Shown in pieces: positions 1 to 6,368 of a stretch of 8,878 bases of DNA. Numbering within the stretch: the stretch's first letter is position 1; every line of letters begins with the position of its first letter. This DNA is from CAZFAT01 sp964517075 (GTDB lineage: Bacteria; Acidobacteriota; Vicinamibacteria; Vicinamibacterales; SCN-69-37): positions 1 to 8,878 of the forward strand of contig CAZFAT010000138.1 of NCBI GenBank assembly GCA_964517075.1. Direction: 5' to 3'. The position numbers and the translations under genes were made by a program. The notes beneath the pieces were generated by a model. The model saw only the letters and a program-made list of their open reading frames with translations, had not been told where the DNA came from and did no database searches.

Positions 1-927
1 ATCTTCGACCCGGCACGCGGCGGCGACCCGGTGCTGTTCCAGCATCTCTTCTGGTTCTACTCGCACCCGGCGGTCTACATCATGATCCTGCCGGCGATGG
101 GCGTGGCGAGCGAGCTCGTCTCGACCTTTTCACGGAAGAAGGTCTTCGGCTACAGCTTCGTGGCGTTCTCGAGCCTTGCGATTGCGGTGCTGGGCTTCCT
201 CGTGTGGGGCCATCACCTCTTCGTCAGCAGCCAGTCGATCTACGCCGGTCTGGTCTTCTCGATCATCACGATGCTCGTGGCGGTGCCGTCGGCCGTGAAG
301 ACCTTCAACTGGACGGCCACGATGTACAAGGGCTCGGTGACGTGGGAGTCGCCGACCTGGTGGGTAGTCGGCTTCATGGGCCTGTTCACGATTGGCGGCC
401 TCACGGGGCTGTTCCTCGCCGCGATGGGCATGGACATCCACCTGACCGACACCTACTTCGTCGTCGCGCACTTCCACTACATCATGGTGGGCGGCGCGAT
501 CATGGCCTACCTGGGCGGCATGCACTTCTGGTGGCCGAAGATGACGGGCAAGCTCTACAGCGAGGGCGGCGCGAAGACCTCGGCCGTCCTGGTGTTCGCC
601 GGCTTCAATCTCACGTTCTTCCCACAGTTCCTGATGGGCTACCTCGGCATGCCGCGGCGCTACCACGCCTACCCCGACGAGTGGCAGGTGCTGAACGTGC
701 TCTCGACCGCCGGCGCCTCGATCCTGGCGGTGGGCTACCTGCTGCCGGCCATCTACTTCGCCTACTCGCTGGTGAAGGGCGCCCGCGCGCCGGCGAATCC
801 GTGGGGCGCCAAGGGTCTCGAGTGGACCGTGCCGTCGCCGCCGCCGACGTTCAACTTCGACGAGGACCCGGTCGTCAACGAGCCGGCCTACAACTACAAG
901 CCGCGACGGGAGGTTCACGTTGGCTGA
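1..927 (+). CDS. ctaD: Cytochrome c oxidase subunit I, C-terminal part (5' end outside window)
   Basis: Catalytic subunit of a heme-copper terminal oxidase in the cytoplasmic membrane; it reduces O2 to water and pumps protons. The frame is open from base 1, so about 308 C-terminal residues are visible, and the usual start lies upstream. Seen in the fragment: YSHPAVY at residues 20-26 (Cu_B-ligand His22 and the Tyr26 that is cross-linked in this family), Cu_B ligands His71-His72, the K-channel-type Lys100 in PSAVKTFNW, and AHFHY at 156-160 with heme ligands His157 and His159. Several hydrophobic helices run through to about residue 260. YS in place of the Glu of the usual GHPEVY points to the A2 subclass, known from caa3 enzymes of Thermus and Rhodothermus. 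The Mg-site HDTY motif reads TDTY here. The stop codon overlaps the start of subunit III. Subunit II and cytochrome c genes are expected upstream of the window. Confidence 0.96.
   Translation: MFDPARGGDPVLFQHLFWFYSHPAVYIMILPAMGVASELVSTFSRKKVFGYSFVAFSSLAIAVLGFLVWGHHLFVSSQSIYAGLVFSIITMLVAVPSAVKTFNWTATMYKGSVTWESPTWWVVGFMGLFTIGGLTGLFLAAMGMDIHLTDTYFVVAHFHYIMVGGAIMAYLGGMHFWWPKMTGKLYSEGGAKTSAVLVFAGFNLTFFPQFLMGYLGMPRRYHAYPDEWQVLNVLSTAGASILAVGYLLPAIYFAYSLVKGARAPANPWGAKGLEWTVPSPPPTFNFDEDPVVNEPAYNYKPRREVHVG
908..913 (+). promoter_or_regulatory. Ribosome binding site of subunit III gene (supports TTG start)
   Basis: GGGAGG ends 6 nt before the TTG at 920. This spacing favours the TTG over the ATG codons at 950 and 953, which have no comparable upstream site. 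The site lies inside the last codons of subunit I, so translation of the two genes is probably coupled. Confidence 0.6.
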
Positions 928-1645
928 ACCGACCACCACTGCGCACGCGATGATGCCAGGGCACGCGGCTGCTCACGGCGGAGACCACGGACACGGCCAC
1001 GATCCCAACCTGCAGCATCACTTCTACAGCATGGAGCAGCAGCTCGAGGCCTCCACGCTGGGGATGTGGGTATTCCTCGTCACCGAGGTCATGTTCTTCG
1101 GCGGCATGTTCATGGCGTATCTGGCCTACCGGACGATGTATCCGGAGGCCTGGGTCGCCGGGAGCAATCACCTCAACGTGCCGCTCGGCGCCCTCAACAC
1201 CGGCGTCCTCATCTGCAGCTCGTTGACGATGGTCCTCGCCGTCCGGGCGGCGCAGGTCGGATCGCGTCGCGGTCAGGTCGTGAACCTGATTCTCACGATC
1301 ATCCTCGGCAGCGTATTCCTGGTGGTCAAGTACTTCGAGTACAAGGACAAGTTCGTTCATCACCTGGTGCCCGGCCCGCACTTCGATCCCGTCCTGAAGC
1401 AGCAGCACGGCCAGGAACTGTTCTTCTCGCTGTACTTCATGCTGACGGGCGTGCACGCGGCGCACATGGTCGTCGGCATCGTCCTCATGACGGTGATTCT
1501 CATCATGGCCTGGCGCGGACGCTTCTCGCCCGCCTACTACACGCCCGTCGAGGTGTCCGGCCTCTACTGGCACTTCGTCGACATCGTCTGGATCTTCCTG
1601 TTCCCGCTGCTCTACCTGCTGGGCTTCCACTACGGGCAGCCCTGA
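920..1645 (+). CDS. ctaE: Cytochrome c oxidase subunit III
   Basis: Integral membrane subunit III of the aa3/caa3 oxidase (241 aa), which stabilises proton pumping by subunit I. Five hydrophobic helices are visible at about 47-70, 88-109, 119-138, 166-197 and 214-236, as expected for the five-helix bacterial form. Family hallmarks seen are TEVMFFGG with the conserved Glu56, ELFFSLYFMLTGVHAAHM at 166-183, and YWHFVDIVWIFLFPLLY at 216-232. The TTG start is chosen for the GGGAGG at 908-913, and the gene overlaps subunit I by 8 nt. The first 34 residues are a soluble, His-rich extension with eight His (9, 15, 19, 23, 25, 27, 33, 34). If translation began at the ATG at 950 or 953, only the first ten or so residues would be lost. 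The subunit IV gene follows after 11 nt. Confidence 0.95.
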   Translation: MAEPTTTAHAMMPGHAAAHGGDHGHGHDPNLQHHFYSMEQQLEASTLGMWVFLVTEVMFFGGMFMAYLAYRTMYPEAWVAGSNHLNVPLGALNTGVLICSSLTMVLAVRAAQVGSRRGQVVNLILTIILGSVFLVVKYFEYKDKFVHHLVPGPHFDPVLKQQHGQELFFSLYFMLTGVHAAHMVVGIVLMTVILIMAWRGRFSPAYYTPVEVSGLYWHFVDIVWIFLFPLLYLLGFHYGQP

Positions 1646-1656
1646 CGCGAGGCCAG

Positions 1657-1959
1657 ATGTCCACCGCTCACATCGCATCCGTTCGCCTCTACGTCGCGGT
1701 CTTCGTCGCCCTCTTGATTCTCACGGGCCTGACCGTGATCGTGGCGTACTTCGATCTCGGCCTGTTGAACACGCCGGTCGCCCTGGCGGTGGCGGTCATC
1801 AAGGCCAGCCTCGTCGTGCTGTTCTTCATGGGCGTGCGCCACAACACGCCGCTCACCAAGGTCGTCGTCGTGTCCGGGTTCCTCTGGCTGTTCATTCTGT
1901 TCGGCCTGACGATGAGCGATTACCTGACGCGGTCGTGGCTCGGCGTGCCCGGGCGGTAG
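1657..1959 (+). CDS. ctaF: Cytochrome c oxidase subunit IV (caa3-type, small)
   Basis: Small accessory subunit of the oxidase (100 aa), belonging by pattern to the prokaryotic COX4/caa3 subunit IV family. It has three hydrophobic segments at about 9-31, 40-60 and 68-86. The conserved stretch is VIKASLVVLFFMGVRH (47-62), followed by a Trp-containing third helix and a polar C-terminus. The length matches the family's usual size of about 100 residues. The same frame stays open far upstream inside subunit III, but only this last part is real: the ATG at 1657 has GAGG at 1649-1652 and begins the recognisable protein. It closes the visible oxidase operon. The symbol follows the Bacillus naming for subunit IV and is less certain than the product. 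Confidence 0.9.
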   Translation: MSTAHIASVRLYVAVFVALLILTGLTVIVAYFDLGLLNTPVALAVAVIKASLVVLFFMGVRHNTPLTKVVVVSGFLWLFILFGLTMSDYLTRSWLGVPGR

Positions 1960-2008
1960 CCGATGGGATAGGCTGACAGGCGCCAGGCGGCGCCTGGATA
2001 GCCGATGG
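1957..2008 (+). repeat. 10-bp direct repeat flanking the intergenic hairpin
   Basis: TAGCCGATGG occurs at 1957-1966 and again at 1999-2008, exactly 42 bp apart. The first copy contains the TAG stop of subunit IV and the second contains the ATG of the adaptor gene. GATAGGC (1967-1973) and GATAGCC (1997-2003) lie inside the unit, and GGCTGAC recurs at 1971-1977 and 2007-2013. The hairpin sits between the two copies. Confidence 0.6.
1971..2003 (+). terminator. Hairpin between oxidase and efflux operons (possible terminator or attenuator)
   Basis: The core is a perfect 8-bp stem, CAGGCGCC at 1977-1984 with GGCGCCTG at 1989-1996, closing a 4-nt loop. After a small internal loop, 1971-1975 can pair with 1999-2003 (GGCTG/TAGCC, including one G-T). 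No T-run follows, so it is not a classical intrinsic terminator. It ends one base before the ATG at 2005 and would bury the region where a ribosome site should be. It could separate the two operons, damp translation of the adaptor, or be a small palindromic repeat. Confidence 0.4.
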
Positions 2009-3228
2009 CTGACTTCACCGACGATCTCTCAGCGCTGAAAATCGATCGCGCGGCTGACATGCCCGGTCCCGGCCGGCGTGTCGCCGTCTGGACCGTCCTG
2101 GTGATCGCGCTCGTGGCTGCGGCCGGCGCGGTCTGGTGGTGGCTGTCGCGCGAGCGGCCGGTCGAGGTCCAGGTGGCGCAGGTCACCGCGCGCGCGGCCG
2201 GCGCGCCGGCCGCCGTACTCAACGCGTCCGGCTACGTCACCGCGCGCCGGCGGGCCACCGTGTCGTCCAAGATCACGGGCAAGGTCGTCGAGGTCAACGT
2301 CGAGGAAGGGATGGCCGTCCGCGAAGGGCAGGTCCTCGCGCGCCTCGACGACTCGGCGTACCGGGCGGCCATGGGACTGGCCGAGGCGCAGGTCGAAGCC
2401 GCCCGGCGGGCGGTGCGCGAGAACGAGGTCCGCCTCGCAGAAGCGCAGCTCACGCTGAAGCGGCTCTCGGACCTGCTCAGGGGCGGGATCGTGACGCAGG
2501 CCGACGTCGACGGCGCCCGGGCGAACGTGGACTCGATCCAGGCGCGCATCGTCCTGGTGAACCAGCAGGTCGCGGTGGCCGAGCAGCAGGTGAAGCTGCA
2601 GCAGACCGATCTCGACAACACCGTCATCCGCGCACCGTTCAGCGGAGTGGCCATCTCCAAGGATGCGCAGCCTGGCGAAATGGTCTCGCCGGTGTCGGGC
2701 GGGGGCGGCTTCACCCGCACCGGCATCTGCACCATCGTGGACATGCGATCGCTCGAAATCGAGGTGGACGTCAACGAGAGCTACATCAATCGCGTACAGC
2801 GTGACCAGGACGTCACCGCGGTGCTGGACGCCTACCCCGACTGGTCGATCCCCGCGCGCGTCATTACGACTGTGCCGGCGGCCGACCGTCAGAAGGCGAC
2901 GGTGCTCGTTCGCATCGGATTCCGCGAGCTCGACCCGCGCATCCTGCCGGACATGGGTGTCAAAGTGACGTTCCTGCGGCCGGCCGGCGACACGGCGGCA
3001 CCCGCCGCGCAGGCGGTGGCGCTCGTGCCCCGGGCGGCGGTTCGCACGACCGGCGACACGTCGCACGTGTTCGTGGTGCGGGGCGACGTTGTCGAACGGC
3101 GCGCCATCCGCGTTGGCGGTACGGACGGGGACCGTCTCGAGATCCAGGCGGGCCTGCAGGGCGGGGACCGAGTCGTGCTGTCCCCGCCGGAGTCGCTGCA
3201 GGATGGCACACGGGTCGTGATTCAATAA
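2005..3228 (+). CDS. Efflux periplasmic adaptor subunit (HlyD/MacA-type membrane fusion protein)
   Basis: Adaptor of 407 aa that would link an inner-membrane transporter to the periplasm or an outer-membrane channel. An N-terminal cytoplasmic segment with SALKIDR is followed by one membrane anchor at about 27-47. The first half of the lipoyl/barrel-sandwich domain is at about 75-118 (ASGYVTARRRATVSSKITGK start). An alpha-helical hairpin covers about 120-200, rich in Ala, Glu, Gln and Arg. The second lipoyl half is at about 203-230 (DNTVIRAPFSG), then a beta-barrel at about 248-325, and a membrane-proximal C-terminal domain to the end. The start is bounded by an in-frame TAG at 1999-2001. No good Shine-Dalgarno precedes it, because the space is occupied by the hairpin. 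An ABC ATPase and two permeases follow directly, so it most likely serves a MacAB-like pump rather than an RND pump. The substrate cannot be read from the sequence. Confidence 0.9.
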   Translation: MADFTDDLSALKIDRAADMPGPGRRVAVWTVLVIALVAAAGAVWWWLSRERPVEVQVAQVTARAAGAPAAVLNASGYVTARRRATVSSKITGKVVEVNVEEGMAVREGQVLARLDDSAYRAAMGLAEAQVEAARRAVRENEVRLAEAQLTLKRLSDLLRGGIVTQADVDGARANVDSIQARIVLVNQQVAVAEQQVKLQQTDLDNTVIRAPFSGVAISKDAQPGEMVSPVSGGGGFTRTGICTIVDMRSLEIEVDVNESYINRVQRDQDVTAVLDAYPDWSIPARVITTVPAADRQKATVLVRIGFRELDPRILPDMGVKVTFLRPAGDTAAPAAQAVALVPRAAVRTTGDTSHVFVVRGDVVERRAIRVGGTDGDRLEIQAGLQGGDRVVLSPPESLQDGTRVVIQ

Positions 3229-3270
3229 CCCGAGCACTCGGCCCGCCGGTTCGCCCGCGCCGCTCCGGGT

Positions 3271-3275
3271 GGGAG
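3271..3275 (+). promoter_or_regulatory. Ribosome binding site of the ABC ATPase (decides ATG at 3281)
   Basis: GGGAG ends 5 nt before the ATG at 3281. An upstream in-frame GTG at 3269 overlaps the site itself and is therefore an unlikely start. The rest of the 52-bp gap between 3228 and 3281 shows only a weak CCGA/TCGG inverted repeat near 3230-3241 and no clear promoter. Confidence 0.6.
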
Positions 3276-3280
3276 ACTCC

Positions 3281-3973
3281 ATGCCCGACCTCCAGTCACT
3301 CGTCACGGTCCGGAACGTCCACAAGTACTTCACGCGGGGCAGCCAGCGAATCGACGTGCTCGAAGGCGTCAATCTCCAGGTGCCCGCCGGAGACTTCCTC
3401 GCGCTGATGGGTCCCTCCGGCTCCGGCAAGACGACGCTCCTGAACCTGGTCGGCGGGCTGGACGCGCCGTCGAGCGGCACCATTGACGTCGGCGGGGTGG
3501 CGATCAGCTCGTTGTCGGGCAGCCGGCTGGCTCAATGGCGTTCGCGCCACGTCGGCTTCATCTTCCAGCTCTACAACCTGCTGCCCGTCCTGACCGCCGA
3601 GCGCAACGTGGAGCTGCCGCTGCTGCTCACGAAGCTGTCGCGCGCCGATCGGCGGCGCCGTGTCGAGATTGCCCTCAAGGTCGTCGGGTTGTCGGACCGG
3701 GCGCGGCACTATCCGCGCCAGCTGTCTGGCGGCCAGGAACAGCGGGTCGGCATCGCGAGGGCCATCGTGACCGATCCCACGCTCCTGCTCTGCGACGAGC
3801 CCACGGGCGACCTTGATCGCAAGTCCGCGAACGAGATTCTGGACTTGCTGCAGGCCCTCAACCGCGATCACGGCAAGACCATCATCATGGTCACCCACGA
3901 TCCGAACGCGGCGGAGCGCGCGAAGCGGACGCTGCACCTCGAGAAGGGCACGCTGATCGGAGCGGCCGCATGA
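3281..3973 (+). CDS. ABC transporter ATP-binding protein (LolD/MacB-like)
   Basis: Cytoplasmic ATPase (230 aa) that powers the two downstream permeases. All nucleotide-binding motifs are intact: Walker A GPSGSGKT at 44-51, Q-loop Gln96 in FIFQLYNLLP, signature LSGGQ at 148-152 within LSGGQEQRVGIARAIV, Walker B LLLCDEPTGDLD with Asp172 and Glu173, and switch His206 in VTHDP. The CDEPTGDLD Walker B and the FQxYNLLPxLTxxxNVELPL stretch are typical of the LolD/MacB/FtsE-like group rather than of importers. The length fits a stand-alone ATPase of that group. Its TGA overlaps the ATG of permease 1 in an ATGA arrangement, indicating translational coupling. The family is clear; whether the substrate is a drug, peptide, lipid or lipoprotein is not. 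Confidence 0.95.
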   Translation: MPDLQSLVTVRNVHKYFTRGSQRIDVLEGVNLQVPAGDFLALMGPSGSGKTTLLNLVGGLDAPSSGTIDVGGVAISSLSGSRLAQWRSRHVGFIFQLYNLLPVLTAERNVELPLLLTKLSRADRRRRVEIALKVVGLSDRARHYPRQLSGGQEQRVGIARAIVTDPTLLLCDEPTGDLDRKSANEILDLLQALNRDHGKTIIMVTHDPNAAERAKRTLHLEKGTLIGAAA

Positions 3974-5124
3974 GGTTTCTTCCGCTGGTCTGGAAGAACC
4001 TCTGGCGCCGGAAGATCCGCACCATCTTCACGCTCGCGTCGATCTTCGTCGCCTTCGTGCTGTTCGGGCTGCTGATGACCATCCGGGCGGCGTTCTCCTT
4101 CGGCATCGACCTGGCCGGCCTCGACCGCCTCGTCCTGATCCACAAGGTGAGCCTGATTCAACCGCTGCCGGTCTCCTACCAGCCGAGGCTCGCCCAGGTG
4201 CCGGGGGTGGTGCTGGCCACGCACAACTCCTGGTTCGGCGGCATCTATCAGGAACCGTCGAACTTCTTCGCCCAGATCGCGGTCGAGCCCGAGCCGTTCA
4301 TGACAATGTATCCGGAGTTCACACTGCCGCCCGAGCAGCTGAAGGCCTGGCTGGCCGACCGTCAGGGAGCGATAGCCGGACGGGTGCTGGCGGATCGCTT
4401 CGGGTGGAAGATCGGCGACCGCATCCCGATTCAGGCGACGATCTGGCAGCCCAGGAGCGGCACGGGCACGACCTGGGAGTTCAACCTCGTCGGCATCTAC
4501 GACGGCGAGTCGAATGTCGACCGGACCCAGTTCTTCTTCCGCTATGACTACCTCGACGAAAACCGGCGTGACGGGGCGGGCCTCGTCGGGTGGTACATCG
4601 TCAGGATCGCCGATCCGTCGCGGTCGGTTGAAATGGCGCAGCGTTTCGACGACATGTTCGCCAACTCCGAGTACGAAACGAAGACGACGACGGAGAAGGG
4701 ATTCGTCGAGGGCTTCGCCAAGCAGATTGGCGACATCGGCGCGATCATGATCGCGATACTGGCCGCCGTCCTGTTCACGATCCTGCTGGTCGTCGCGAAC
4801 ACGATGGCGCAAGCGGTGCGGGAACGCACGGCCGAACTCGCCGTGCTCAAGACGCTTGGCTTCTCGAACGGAGGCGTCCTCACGCTCGTGCTCGCCGAGT
4901 CCCTGTTCATCGCCGTACTCGGGGGCGGACTTGGCCTGGCGCTGTCCTGGGGCATCGTCCAGATGGGCGATCCCACGAACGGGATGCTGCCCGCATTCAC
5001 GCTGCCCACCCGCGACCTGGTGGCCGGCGTCTGGCTGATGGTGGCGGTCGGCCTGCTCGCGGGCGCGCTGCCCGCCGCGCAAGCCATGCGGCTGCGCATC
5101 ACCGACGCGCTCCGGAGGCAGTGA
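3970..5124 (+). CDS. ABC transporter permease, FtsX/MacB-like (first of two)
   Basis: Membrane subunit of 384 aa with the classic MacB/FtsX topology: one helix at about 19-38, a large periplasmic domain at about 39-255, then three helices at about 257-280, 301-331 and 350-371. The cytoplasmic coupling motif RERTAELAVLKTLGFS (285-299) after the second helix is a hallmark of the FtsX-like permease domain. The N-terminal KNLWRRKIRTIFT is the usual start of this group. It overlaps the ATPase gene by 4 nt and is followed after 1 nt by a second permease. The two proteins differ in their periplasmic domains, so the transporter is probably a heterodimer. The periplasmic domain contains VAGRVLADRF-like and IG-D motifs of the MacB_PCD type (here AIAGRVLADRFGWKIGD, 134-150). 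Confidence 0.93.
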   Translation: MRFLPLVWKNLWRRKIRTIFTLASIFVAFVLFGLLMTIRAAFSFGIDLAGLDRLVLIHKVSLIQPLPVSYQPRLAQVPGVVLATHNSWFGGIYQEPSNFFAQIAVEPEPFMTMYPEFTLPPEQLKAWLADRQGAIAGRVLADRFGWKIGDRIPIQATIWQPRSGTGTTWEFNLVGIYDGESNVDRTQFFFRYDYLDENRRDGAGLVGWYIVRIADPSRSVEMAQRFDDMFANSEYETKTTTEKGFVEGFAKQIGDIGAIMIAILAAVLFTILLVVANTMAQAVRERTAELAVLKTLGFSNGGVLTLVLAESLFIAVLGGGLGLALSWGIVQMGDPTNGMLPAFTLPTRDLVAGVWLMVAVGLLAGALPAAQAMRLRITDALRRQ

Positions 5125-5125
5125 C

Positions 5126-6313
5126 GTGGGCTGGCTGAGACAAATCGCCGCGGTGACGCTGCTGAATCTGCGGACGGTTCCGCAGCGCCTGGGATCGTCG
5201 GCGGTCGCCATCATCGGCATCGCGGGCGTCGTCGTCGTCCTCGTCGCGGTGCTGTCGATTGCGGAGGGCTTCCGCGCGGCCATGCAGGGCGCCGGATCGC
5301 CCGGCCGCGCCCTGGTCATGCGGAGCGGCGCGGACACCGAGATGACGAGCGGCATCGGCGGTCCGGAGAGCGAGATCGTCATGCAGGCGCCGGGCCTGGC
5401 CCGCTCGGGCCAGCGCCCGGTCGCCTCAGCCGAACTCTTCGTGATCATCGACCTGCCGAAGCGGTCCACGGGCACGCCGGCCAACGTCCCCTTGCGCGGT
5501 ATTCAACCCGCCGCGCTCGAGGTTCGCGACGAGGTTTCGATCACCGGCGGCCGGATGCTGCAGTTCGGCACCAACGAGGTCATCGTCGGACGTGCGGCGT
5601 CAGGTCAGTTCGCCGGGCTGGATCTCGGAGGTGAGATCCGCTCGGGACAGGTCACCTGGACCATCGTGGGGCTGTTCGAGGCGGACGGGTCCGTTGCGGA
5701 GACCGAGATCTGGTGCGACGCGCGGACCCTGCAGGGGGCGTTTCGCCGCGGCAACAGCTATCAGTCCGTGCTCGCCCGGCTGGAATCGCCGGAGTCGTTC
5801 GATCGGTTCAAGGACTGGCTCACGTCGAACCCGCAGCTCAACGTCTCCGTCCGGCGGGAGCGCGAGTACTACGCCGCACAGTCGGTGGCGTTGACGGGCC
5901 TGATTCGGACCATCGGCTTTGCGATTGCCAGCCTGATGGCGATCGGGGCGATTTTCGGCGCCATCCTCACGATGTACACGGCCGTCGCCACCCGCGCGCG
6001 CGAGATCGCGACGTTGCGCGCCCTGGGCTTCAACTCGCTCGCCGTGCTCGTCTCGGTCCTGGCCGAATCGATTGCCCTGGCCACCGCGGGCGGCCTGCTG
6101 GGCGGCCTGGCCGCGTACGCGGGCTTCAACGGCTACCAGACCTCCACGATGAATTTCCAGACCTTCAGTCAGGTCGCGTTCGCGTTCCGCGTGACGCCGA
6201 ACCTGCTCGTGATGGGGCTCGTCTGGGCGCTCATCATGGGACTGGTCGGCGGCCTGCTGCCGGCGCTTCGCGCCTCGCGCCTGCCCATTGCCCACGCGCT
6301 GCGCGAGTTGTAG
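5126..6313 (+). CDS. ABC transporter permease, FtsX/MacB-like (second of two)
   Basis: Second membrane subunit, 395 aa, starting at GTG with GGAGG at 5114-5118 placed 7 nt upstream, inside the end of permease 1. It has the same plan as its neighbour: helix at about 24-46, a periplasmic domain at about 47-255, then helices at about 259-285, 306-335 and 357-380. The coupling motif TRAREIATLRALGF (289-302) is intact, and GGLLPALRASRLPIAHALREL closes the protein as in other FtsX-like permeases. A TNEVIVGRAASGQFAGLDLG stretch (149-168) matches the MacB-type periplasmic core. The periplasmic domain is clearly different in sequence from that of permease 1, so the pair looks like an old duplication with divergence. 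It is the last gene of the efflux operon. A GC-rich hairpin begins at its stop codon. Confidence 0.93.
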   Translation: MGWLRQIAAVTLLNLRTVPQRLGSSAVAIIGIAGVVVVLVAVLSIAEGFRAAMQGAGSPGRALVMRSGADTEMTSGIGGPESEIVMQAPGLARSGQRPVASAELFVIIDLPKRSTGTPANVPLRGIQPAALEVRDEVSITGGRMLQFGTNEVIVGRAASGQFAGLDLGGEIRSGQVTWTIVGLFEADGSVAETEIWCDARTLQGAFRRGNSYQSVLARLESPESFDRFKDWLTSNPQLNVSVRREREYYAAQSVALTGLIRTIGFAIASLMAIGAIFGAILTMYTAVATRAREIATLRALGFNSLAVLVSVLAESIALATAGGLLGGLAAYAGFNGYQTSTMNFQTFSQVAFAFRVTPNLLVMGLVWALIMGLVGGLLPALRASRLPIAHALREL

Positions 6314-6334
6314 CGGCGCCGTTGCCGGCGCTGC
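6313..6334 (+). terminator. Hairpin at end of efflux operon
   Basis: GCGCCG (6316-6321) pairs with CGGCGC (6326-6331) around a 4-nt loop. The stem extends outward by three more pairs, one of them G-T, to 6313-6334. It starts in the stop codon of permease 2. No T-run follows, so it would be a weak or Rho-assisted terminator, or a 3'-end stabiliser. Confidence 0.4.
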
Positions 6335-6350
6335 TCGACAGGCGTAAAGT
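6322..6350 (+). promoter_or_regulatory. Possible sigma-70-type promoter of the metallothionein-like gene
   Basis: TTGCCG at 6322-6327 and TAAAGT at 6345-6350 are separated by 17 bp, and each matches the consensus at four of six positions. The -35 part overlaps the upstream hairpin. The predicted start of transcription would fall within the Shine-Dalgarno region, giving a very short leader, which weakens the call. Confidence 0.2.
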
Positions 6351-6354
6351 CATC

Positions 6355-6362
6355 GGAGGAGG
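6355..6362 (+). promoter_or_regulatory. Very strong ribosome binding site of the metallothionein-like gene
   Basis: GGAGGAGG lies 6 nt before the ATG at 6369. It is the strongest site in front of any gene in the window and suggests that the small protein is made at a high rate. Confidence 0.75.
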
Positions 6363-6368
6363 TGCCTC

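Noticed and set aside
1066..1656. Upstream extension of the subunit IV frame, giving a 297-aa protein
   Set aside because: The extension runs out of frame through subunit III and reads as Arg/Pro/His-rich noise. The family length is about 100 residues, with a ribosome site before 1657.
3269..3280. GTG at 3269 as start of the ABC ATPase
   Set aside because: It overlaps the GGGAG that is correctly spaced for the ATG at 3281, and would add only four residues before the conserved N-terminus.
2029..3483. 484-aa antisense open frame opposite the adaptor and ATPase genes
   Set aside because: Spans two well-supported + strand genes and shows no family resemblance; treated as a shadow.
3868..5484. 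538-aa antisense open frame opposite the permease genes
   Set aside because: Low-complexity charged translation with no recognisable motif; it crosses the boundary between two real coupled genes on the + strand.
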